Source: an uncultured Lachnospiraceae bacterium
GTDB lineage: Bacteria; Bacillota; Clostridia; Lachnospirales; Lachnospiraceae
Reading direction: 5' to 3'
Length of the DNA stretch: 64,000 bases
NCBI GenBank assembly: GCA_951800145.1
Contig: CATOJE010000008.1
Span: forward strand, 1-64,000
Shown here: positions 56,731-64,000 of the stretch, piece after piece
How the letters are laid out: the number at the start of each line of letters is the position of its first letter
Position numbering within the stretch: position 1 is the first letter of the stretch
Made by a program: the position numbers and the translations under genes
Notes under the pieces: generated by a model
Told to the model about the DNA's origin: nothing
Database searches by the model: none
The model's input: only the letters and a program-made list of their open reading frames with translations

Positions 56731-59022
56731 TTACCGGTTCCTGTTATAGTTAATCAGGCATCCGGCCTTGACGATGGCCCGCTCCTCCGGCGTCATATCT
56801 GCGATGAAAAGAGTGATTTCTTCCACTGGATCCTTCAGGACATAAGCCTTGATCTCCTTTAAATCCCCGTCCAGAAGCTTCCGGATCCCGGGAATGTAGA
56901 GATAGTCCCCCACCTCGAAGGTGGGCTCTGCCTCCATCTGGAAGGGAAGCATGCCCCAGTTCATTACATTGGAGCGGTAGCGCTTGGTGGCGTATTCTTT
57001 TACAATATTTGCCAGACCGCCGATAACTCTCTGGCAGCTGGCCGCCTGCTCTCTGGCGGATCCATCTCCCGGCTTCACTGCATAGACCATGCTCCCGATC
57101 TCTGTATCCAGGATCTCCACAGCCTCCTGGCCAGGGATGGCGCGGATCTTCTCAAAGAGAGGAATCAGCTCCGGAGCCAGGTCAGAAGGATCCGTCCCGG
57201 CGACTCTGGCCTTTTCCAGACGGTCCACCTCCTTGGTGCGGCCCACATACTCCGGATCCCTTCTGGACAAGGTAAACTCTGCCAGTCCCAGAGGATTGGA
57301 GCGGTAGGAGGAGGTCTCGCCGGAGGGGATCAGCTCATCGGTGGTGGTGACTGCGTCCATGATCTTCGAGCACACCTTTAGTAAAATATTATCTGCCAGG
57401 GGACTCATCTCGGGCCAGTCTTTAATATTAGGGCCATAGACCAGCTCCCGCTTGCCATCCCCGTTCCCAAAGCCCTGATATACTCTCCGGTCATAGGAGG
57501 TGGAGTCAAATTCATAGGCCGGCACAGCATCCCAGCAGTCCATCTCCAGAGCCGAGGTCAGCACACCGCCATTCGCCGCTGTAGCTGCGATGGACCGGGC
57601 GTCCATGAGGGCAACTGCTGCCATCTGGCCATTGCCAGGCTTGGAGCCCTCCCGGTTGGGGAAGTTCCGGGTAGTGTGGCGGATGCTTAAGCCGTTATTA
57701 CAGGGGGTGTCCCCCGCCCCAAAGCATGGCCCGCAGAAAGCAGTGCGGATGATGGCTCCGGCCTCCATCAGGTCAGAAACCGCCCCCCTCTTCACCAGAT
57801 CCATAAATACCGGCTGAGAGGAGGGATATACGGCCAGGGAGAATTCATCATAGCCGCAGCTTCTGCCCTTTAAGGCGCGGGCAGCCTGGATCACATTGGT
57901 ATAATTACCTCCGGCGCATCCGGCGATAATGCCCTGCTGCACCATCAGCTTCTTATCCTGAATCTTATCCCGCAGAGTAAAAGAGGCCTTGGATCCGCTG
58001 ATCCGCTCCGCCTCCTTCTCCACCTCGCCCAGGATATCCTCCAGATTCGCGTTCAGCTCATCAATCTCGAAGGTATTACTCGGGTGGAAGGGAAGGGCGA
58101 TCATGGGCTTTACGGCGCTTAAATCAACCGCCACACAGCCGTCGTAATAGGCAATGTCCGCCGGGTCCAGCCGTCGGTAATCCTCCCCTCTGCCGTGAAG
58201 GGCCAGGAAGCTCTCCGTGTCTTCGTCTGTGCGCCAGATGGAGGTAAGGCAGGTGGTCTCTGTGGTCATCACGTCCACCCCGTTCCGGTAATCAGTGGTC
58301 ATGGAGGACACGCCCGGGCCCACAAATTCCATTACCTTATTCTTCACATAGCCATTTTTAAACACAGCGCCGATGATGGCCAGAGCGATATCCTGGGGTC
58401 CTACCCCTGGTGCAGGCGCTCCGGTGAGGTAGATGGCCACCACCCCAGGGTAAGCTACATCATAGGTATCCCTCAGAAGCTGCTTTACCAGCTCGCCGCC
58501 GCCCTCGCCGATGGCCATAGTTCCCAGAGCGCCGTAACGGGTATGGCTGTCCGAGCCCAGGATCATCTTCCCGCAGCCAGCCATCATTTCACGCATATAT
58601 TGGTGGATCACCGCGATGTGAGGAGGAACGTAAATGCCGCCGTACTTCTTTGCCGCGGAAAGCCCGAACATGTGGTCGTCCTCATTGATGGTTCCGCCTA
58701 CAGCACAGAGGGTGTTGTGGCAGTTGGTCAGTACATAGGGGATGGGAAACTGCTCCATCCCGGAGGCCTTGGCAGTCTGTACAATGCCCACAAAGGTAAT
58801 ATCGTGGGACGCCATGGCATCGAACCGCAGCTTCAGCTGCTCCATCCCTTCTGCTGTATTATGCTCCTTTAAAATAGAGTAGGCAATGGTGCCCCTCCTG
58901 GCCTCTCCGGGATCTGCAGCTTTCCCGGTCAGTGCTGTTACCCTGGCAGCCTCTGCTTCCGGAACCACTTCCCGGCCATTTACCAGATATACGCCGCCTT
59001 CATATAATGAAATCATATCCAT
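56731..59022 (-). CDS. Aconitase-superfamily hydratase
   Basis: 763-aa [90 protein letters not shown]. Confidence 0.85.
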   Translation of the reverse strand: MDMISLYEGGVYLVNGREVVPEAEAARVTALTGKAADPGEARRGTIAYSILKEHNTAEGMEQLKLRFDAMASHDITFVGIVQTAKASGMEQFPIPYVLTNCHNTLCAVGGTINEDDHMFGLSAAKKYGGIYVPPHIAVIHQYMREMMAGCGKMILGSDSHTRYGALGTMAIGEGGGELVKQLLRDTYDVAYPGVVAIYLTGAPAPGVGPQDIALAIIGAVFKNGYVKNKVMEFVGPGVSSMTTDYRNGVDVMTTETTCLTSIWRTDEDTESFLALHGRGEDYRRLDPADIAYYDGCVAVDLSAVKPMIALPFHPSNTFEIDELNANLEDILGEVEKEAERISGSKASFTLRDKIQDKKLMVQQGIIAGCAGGNYTNVIQAARALKGRSCGYDEFSLAVYPSSQPVFMDLVKRGAVSDLMEAGAIIRTAFCGPCFGAGDTPCNNGLSIRHTTRNFPNREGSKPGNGQMAAVALMDARSIAATAANGGVLTSALEMDCWDAVPAYEFDSTSYDRRVYQGFGNGDGKRELVYGPNIKDWPEMSPLADNILLKVCSKIMDAVTTTDELIPSGETSSYRSNPLGLAEFTLSRRDPEYVGRTKEVDRLEKARVAGTDPSDLAPELIPLFEKIRAIPGQEAVEILDTEIGSMVYAVKPGDGSAREQAASCQRVIGGLANIVKEYATKRYRSNVMNWGMLPFQMEAEPTFEVGDYLYIPGIRKLLDGDLKEIKAYVLKDPVEEITLFIADMTPEERAIVKAGCLINYNRNR

Positions 59023-59192
59023 GTCCTCCTAAACCAGTATTATGCAAAATTATAAAGGTTTTACCGAAAAAATGCAACTGATTTCTTACGGGCAGCGACT
59101 CCTACCGGGCTCCGGACGGAAATGAACTATTGATTTTTATCCTCTGAATTGCTATACTATGCTCAACTTTTAATTTTTAAGGACAAGGAAAG

Positions 59193-60167
59193 ATGAAATT
59201 TTTAATCGATCGAATGAGAGCGGTATTTTATACCACAGCGGCGGCGCTGGTTCTTTTGAGCGTACTGGCTGTTCTTGATAAAAATAATGATTTTTCCCTT
59301 ACACAGAGGGAAAATGTGCACAAATTCGGGGCGACATATATGACCATGAACAATCCCTTCTTTGAGGTGATAAACGAAACCATACGCGCTACCGTGGAAT
59401 CAAAGGGGGATATTCTGATTACAAGAGACCCGGCTCTTGATGCGGTCAGACAGACGCAGCAGATTTATGACTTGATAGACGAGGGTGTGGAGGCTATATT
59501 TATTGCACCGGTTGATTTCGAGAAGATTATTCCCGCGATTGAGTATGGGAGGGAGAAGGGCATAAAAATAATATTGGTGGACACGGAGATCTATGATGAA
59601 GATCTGGCAGACTGTATCGTTGTCTCGGATAACTATCATGCGGGAGTCCTATGCGCTGAGTATCTTCTGCAAAAAAAAGCAGAGGGAAGGATTCTGATCT
59701 TTGAACATCCCACAACCAAATCATCCAATGACCGCGTGGAGGGGTTTGTGGACACGATAAAGAGGAATGGGAGCTTTGAGATAGTGGACAGGCTGGATTA
59801 TGCAGGGCAGCTTGAGATTGCCATGCCCCGGATGATTGATAAGCTGAAGGAGGGTGTGGATTTTGATGTTGTTTTTTCCATCAACGATGTGGGCGCTCTC
59901 GGCGTGATGGCAGCGCTGAAGGATTATGAGAGATTGGATGGCATATCTGTCCTCGGGGTAGATGGCGCGCCGGAGGCGAAGTCTATGATAAAAGAAAAAA
60001 TCATGCTTGCAACGTCGGCCCAGTATCCGTCTGAAATCGGACAAAATGCGGTGACCCAGCTTTACAATATGATAGAGGGCAGGCCTGTTGAAAAGAAAAT
60101 AAAGGTTTCGGTCAATTTAATCAGTGAGGAAAATATAAACGAATTCAGTACAAAGGGATGGCAGTAG
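59193..60167 (+). CDS. Sugar-binding (RbsB-like) periplasmic-binding protein, probably membrane-anchored
   Basis: N-terminal hydrophobic segment; FGATYMTMNNPFFEVINETIRATVESKGDILITRDPALDAVRQTQQIYDLIDEGVEAIFIAPVD. Confidence 0.85.
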   Translation: MKFLIDRMRAVFYTTAAALVLLSVLAVLDKNNDFSLTQRENVHKFGATYMTMNNPFFEVINETIRATVESKGDILITRDPALDAVRQTQQIYDLIDEGVEAIFIAPVDFEKIIPAIEYGREKGIKIILVDTEIYDEDLADCIVVSDNYHAGVLCAEYLLQKKAEGRILIFEHPTTKSSNDRVEGFVDTIKRNGSFEIVDRLDYAGQLEIAMPRMIDKLKEGVDFDVVFSINDVGALGVMAALKDYERLDGISVLGVDGAPEAKSMIKEKIMLATSAQYPSEIGQNAVTQLYNMIEGRPVEKKIKVSVNLISEENINEFSTKGWQ

Positions 60168-60170
60168 CAA

Positions 60171-61466
60171 ATGGATACATCAGCATTAAAGAATTCCACA
60201 TTAAGCTTTATGAAAAGCTTTAATTTCATAACAGTACTGTATATTTCCGTTGTCTCCGCAGTAACCATTATAAAAATCGGGAACTCCGGGGGGGCGGTTA
60301 TGTTTCTGAAAAAAGTAAATACCTTACCCCCGGTTCCGGAGAAAATGTTTTTTATTTCCTTCAGCTTTTTTGTACTTTTGATGGTTCTGATGTACATGCA
60401 CGATAATTATGAGATAAAATATCCGTGGTGTATTATTGTTATGGAATTCATATGTACGGTTTCTGTGATTGTCGCGCTGCAGGTAAACTATAACGGTCTC
60501 ATCCTTCTCTTTGTGGCCCATATCATGAAATACTTTGAGGGAAGCAGCAAAAAACTGCTCCCCCTTATATTAGGCAGTACATTTTTTCTGATTTTTGATT
60601 TCAATGCTTGCTCCAATATTTTTAAAATTACTTCCTTTGAGACCTATACGGAGTATTACATTGGAACCGTGGCGGCGATTTTAATCCTGATTAAAAATCT
60701 TTTTACGACGTTAAACATCATTCTTTTTATTGTATATACGATTTTGCATCTGAGGGAACAGATGGATGAAAAGGATGAGATAAATTCCCTGAATGAGCGG
60801 CTTCAGGCTGCAAACAGAGAACTTGAAAATTATGCCGCCGAGTCGGAAAAGATGGCGCAGACAAGGGAGAGAAACAGGCTGGCCAGAGAAATACATGACA
60901 CCCTGGGACACACCCTGACCGGCATTATCGCAGGGATTGATGCGGCAACGGCTGTGGCCGATGTTTCACCTGAAATGTTAAAGCGGTATCTTTCACTGGT
61001 CTCAGAGGTGGCAAGGCAGGGCATGACAGATGTAAGGCGCTCTGTCAATGAGCTTCGGCCCGATGCGCTGGAACAGAGAGATTTGCTGTCAGCTATCCAT
61101 AAAATGATTTCGCAGATGAGCGCTGCCTCCAAGGCAAATATCACATTAGATAATGGTGCGGGCAGGCTGTCCTTTGGTGAGGATGAGGAGGAAGTAATCT
61201 ACCGGATCATTCAGGAAAGCATCACCAACTCGATCAGACATGGAAAGGCGGACACAGTAAGGATCCAGATGACGCGGGAATACAATATTGTGACGATAAC
61301 AATAAAGGATAACGGCATCGGCGCGCCGAAGATCGAGCCGGGCTTTGGCCTTACACACATGAAAGAACGGCTGAGCATGCTCGGCGGGGAGATACACGTT
61401 GACGGGAGCGACGGGTTCTGCGTGGTGGCAAAGATTCCGATAAGATGGGGGACGGAAAATGATTAA
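60171..61466 (+). CDS. Sensor histidine kinase (HisKA_3/NarL-type)
   Basis: RERNRLAREIHDTLGHTLTGIIAGIDAA; IYRIIQESITNSIRHGKADTV; IKDNGIGAPKIEPGFGLTHMKERLSMLGGEI; N-terminal TM helices. Confidence 0.92.
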   Translation: MDTSALKNSTLSFMKSFNFITVLYISVVSAVTIIKIGNSGGAVMFLKKVNTLPPVPEKMFFISFSFFVLLMVLMYMHDNYEIKYPWCIIVMEFICTVSVIVALQVNYNGLILLFVAHIMKYFEGSSKKLLPLILGSTFFLIFDFNACSNIFKITSFETYTEYYIGTVAAILILIKNLFTTLNIILFIVYTILHLREQMDEKDEINSLNERLQAANRELENYAAESEKMAQTRERNRLAREIHDTLGHTLTGIIAGIDAATAVADVSPEMLKRYLSLVSEVARQGMTDVRRSVNELRPDALEQRDLLSAIHKMISQMSAASKANITLDNGAGRLSFGEDEEEVIYRIIQESITNSIRHGKADTVRIQMTREYNIVTITIKDNGIGAPKIEPGFGLTHMKERLSMLGGEIHVDGSDGFCVVAKIPIRWGTEND

Positions 61467-62112
61467 AATACTAATTGCAGACGATCAGGAGCTGATAAGA
61501 GACAGCCTGCGCATTGTGCTGGGCAGGAATCCGGATTTTTCGGTAGATACCGCGGCAAATGGCATCGAGGTAGTCCGGGCTGTCAGGAGGGATAAGCCAG
61601 ATGTTATTTTAATGGATATCCGAATGCCGGAAATGGACGGCGTGCAGTGCACCCAGATCATCAAAGAAAACTATCCTGAAATAAAGATTATTATTCTGAC
61701 AACCTTTGATGATGATGAGTACATTTTCAGCGCTTTAAAGCATGGAGCCAGCGGTTATCTTTTGAAGGGTATTTCCGCAGACCGGCTGATTGAGGCCATA
61801 TATAAGGTTTATCATGGAAATGCCATGATCAATGAGGATATAGCCGGGAAGGTTGTGAAAATGTTTTCGCAGCTGGCAAAGGAAAATACGGCGGTTATCA
61901 CGGTGGATGAGGCTTATATAAAGGAAATTACAGAGTCGGAGTGGAAGGTAATCGGGCTTGTGTCAAGGGGGCTGTCTAATAAAGAGATAGCGGCAGAGCT
62001 TTTCCTCACGGAAGGCTCTGTAAGAAACTATCTAAGCTCTGTTTTAAAGAAGCTCGCTCTCCGTGACAGAACACAATTAGCGATCTGGGCGGTACAGTGG
62101 AGGAAAGGTTGA
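61459..62112 (+). CDS. Response regulator, LuxR/NarL family
   Basis: IKILIADDQELIRDSLRIVLG, DVILMDIRMPEMDGVQ, SRGLSNKEIAAELFLTEGSVRNYLSSVLKKLALRDRTQLAIWAVQ. Confidence 0.93.
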   Translation: MIKILIADDQELIRDSLRIVLGRNPDFSVDTAANGIEVVRAVRRDKPDVILMDIRMPEMDGVQCTQIIKENYPEIKIIILTTFDDDEYIFSALKHGASGYLLKGISADRLIEAIYKVYHGNAMINEDIAGKVVKMFSQLAKENTAVITVDEAYIKEITESEWKVIGLVSRGLSNKEIAAELFLTEGSVRNYLSSVLKKLALRDRTQLAIWAVQWRKG

Positions 62113-62117
62113 CTTTA

Positions 62118-63434
62118 ATGAAAAAGAAGGTTATGGGCAAACGGTTTGCTGCAGGTGTTTTTCTGTTTGCAGCCCTGGCAGCAACAGCAGCCTCGCTCCA
62201 TTATTTCCATCATAAAAGGACAATAACGCTGGGCTTTTTTACCGGCAGCCCATGGGATGTTCCGGATGCTTACACCTATCAGCTTATTGATGATGCAGTG
62301 GAGAAATTTGAAGCCGGCCATCCCGGCATAAAGGTAAAATATGTAAGCGGAATCCAGAAGGACGACTATTCGGAATGGATTGCGTCGGCTTTGATAAAGG
62401 GAAATGCACCGGATGTTTTCTTTGTACTGCCGGAAGATTTTTCTACGTTTGCCGGGACAGATGCTCTGATGGAGCTGGATAGGCTGATTGACAAGGATGG
62501 GGATTATGATACATCCAGATATTATAATGCATCCTTTGAATTTGGAAATATCTCCGGCAGCCAGTACGGGATTCCCTTCGAGAGTGTGCCAAGCATGATG
62601 TTTGTAAATAAAACGCTGCTGAAAAACGAAGGGATCAGTGAAATCCCGGAGGATTGGACATGGGGAGATTTTTATAGGATCTGCTGCAGAGTTACCAAGG
62701 ATACTGACGGCAATGGAATCGAGGATCAGTTTGGCGTCTGCGGTTATACCTGGCAGCACGCTTTTATCACAAATGGTGTGGATGCCTTTGACGCAAATGG
62801 CACGAGATGTAGGCTGAACAGTGAAAATGCCATAGAGGCTGTGGATTTCATTAAGGAGATAGACGGACTTACAAAAGGAAATATTGTTACAGCAGATGAT
62901 TTCGATATGGGGAAGGTGGCGTTTATGCCTGCGCTTTTGTCGGATTACAGAACCTATAAGCCTTATCCGTGGAACATTAAAAAGTATACAGATTTTGAGC
63001 TGGACTGTATTACCCTGCCACGAGGAGAAAAGGGCGATAACAAATCAACCATGAGCACGCTTTTACTGGCCATGAATTCCAGAACAAACAAGGAGGAGCT
63101 TGCCTGGGAGCTGATAAAAACCTTTTGTTATGATATAGAAATTCAAAGTGAAATATATACCTATAAAGAAGGCGCCTCTGTATTAAAAACAGTTACCGAT
63201 TCTGTGACAACGATGCTAAGCATAAATCAGGTGTTGTCCGAGGAGGGCGGGATGGATATAAAGCTTATCACATCCATCATGGATCATGCCGAGCCGGATT
63301 ATAATTTCAAGGATACCACAGCTGTTAAGGAAATGATAGACGCCGGCATTGATGATATTGTGAAAAACGGGACGGATTCCAGGATCGGACTGCAGATGAT
63401 AGAAAAAAGGGTCAGAAGTTTTCTGAACAAATAG
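62118..63434 (+). CDS. Extracellular solute-binding protein family 1
   Basis: TLGFFTGSPWDVPDAYTYQLIDDAVEKFEAGHPGIKVKYVSGIQKDDYSEWIASALIKGNAPDVFFV. Confidence 0.87.
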   Translation: MKKKVMGKRFAAGVFLFAALAATAASLHYFHHKRTITLGFFTGSPWDVPDAYTYQLIDDAVEKFEAGHPGIKVKYVSGIQKDDYSEWIASALIKGNAPDVFFVLPEDFSTFAGTDALMELDRLIDKDGDYDTSRYYNASFEFGNISGSQYGIPFESVPSMMFVNKTLLKNEGISEIPEDWTWGDFYRICCRVTKDTDGNGIEDQFGVCGYTWQHAFITNGVDAFDANGTRCRLNSENAIEAVDFIKEIDGLTKGNIVTADDFDMGKVAFMPALLSDYRTYKPYPWNIKKYTDFELDCITLPRGEKGDNKSTMSTLLLAMNSRTNKEELAWELIKTFCYDIEIQSEIYTYKEGASVLKTVTDSVTTMLSINQVLSEEGGMDIKLITSIMDHAEPDYNFKDTTAVKEMIDAGIDDIVKNGTDSRIGLQMIEKRVRSFLNK

Positions 63435-63446
63435 ATATTTTAAACG

Positions 63447-63501
63447 GTTTGCAAATGGCAAAAATGTCGATGACATTTGTCATATGCAAGCTGTTTTTTT
63501 A
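63447..63501 (+). terminator. Putative terminator hairpin
   Basis: tttgcaaatggcaaaaatgtc-gat-gacatttgtcatatgcaa(g) followed by ctgttttttta. Confidence 0.55.
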
Positions 63502-63628
63502 TTTGACGAATGTCACTATGAAAGACATGACATCCGGCAATAGGCAAACCATGTCAGTTTTTCTATAATAAAGACAGTTAAAAATTGTGAAAGCAAAATG
63601 AATATTACGGAAGGGAGGTAAGAGTCGG

Positions 63629-64000
63629 ATGAGTGACGGTCATATTTTGCAGATGAAGAATATTACCAAAACATTTCCGGGGGTTAAGGCGCTTTCCGAT
63701 GTGACGTTAGAAGTTTCAGAGGCTTCCATACATGCCATATGCGGTGAAAACGGCGCGGGAAAATCCACCTTGATGAAGGTTTTGTCAGGAGTCTATCCAT
63801 ATGGCAGCTATGATGGCGAGATCTTTTTTCAGGGTGAAAAAATGACATTCAAAAACATCAAGGACTCTGAGCGCGCAGGAATCGTTATCATTCACCAGGA
63901 GCTTACGATGATTCCCGAGTTGTCTGTTACGGAAAATATTTTCATGGGCAACGAAGTTGTGGAAAAGGGACTTATAAATTGGGAGGAGGAGCGAAAAAGG
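63629..64000 (+). CDS. Sugar ABC transporter ATP-binding protein (truncated by window end)
   Basis: [65 protein letters not shown]; open to the window end; RBS-like gggaggt upstream. Confidence 0.9.
   Translation, partial: MSDGHILQMKNITKTFPGVKALSDVTLEVSEASIHAICGENGAGKSTLMKVLSGVYPYGSYDGEIFFQGEKMTFKNIKDSERAGIVIIHQELTMIPELSVTENIFMGNEVVEKGLINWEEERKR

Noticed and set aside
1-64000. tRNA, rRNA genes or intact prophage
   Set aside because: No cloverleaf, rRNA signature or phage structural genes were recognised by eye; tRNAscan/Infernal would be needed for certainty.

Overview
The window looks like a chromosomal segment from a Clostridia/Lachnospiraceae-type Firmicute (inference from gene content and codon style). 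GC-rich housekeeping DNA surrounds an AT-rich ~19 kb accessory block at about 21.6-40.7 kb. Core content: hflK/hflC, metF, a split metH plus separate activation domain, glgB, MATE, a znu-like ABC system, ktrB and ktrA, two CobW-like P-loop proteins, dacA-like, scpA/scpB, dut-like, hflX, a hydratase, and a sugar-binding-protein/histidine-kinase/response-regulator/ABC cluster at the right edge. The accessory block appears to be inserted between ktrB and ktrA. It holds an AAA ATPase + DUF4276/TOPRIM-like pair, a Fic protein, an integrase-fold gene that has lost its catalytic residues, and a glycan biosynthesis locus. Main observations: (1) a type III (ToxN/AbiQ-like) toxin-antitoxin module with 3 x 37-bp RNA-antitoxin repeats and a strong promoter; (2) a perfect 29-bp inverted repeat pair, each arm itself a dyad like a tyrosine-recombinase core site, beside the degenerate integrase and upstream of the glycan locus; (3) a TrpE/TrpG-like gene pair in which both proteins lack catalytic motifs; (4) a cytidylyltransferase + DRE-TIM aldolase + KdsC-like phosphatase set without visible NeuB, suggesting an unusual activated ulosonic acid; (5) the ATPase/TOPRIM candidate defense pair; (6) several large palindromic intergenic elements and low-complexity in-frame insertions in conserved enzymes. 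All calls come from reading the sequence by eye; no database search was run.
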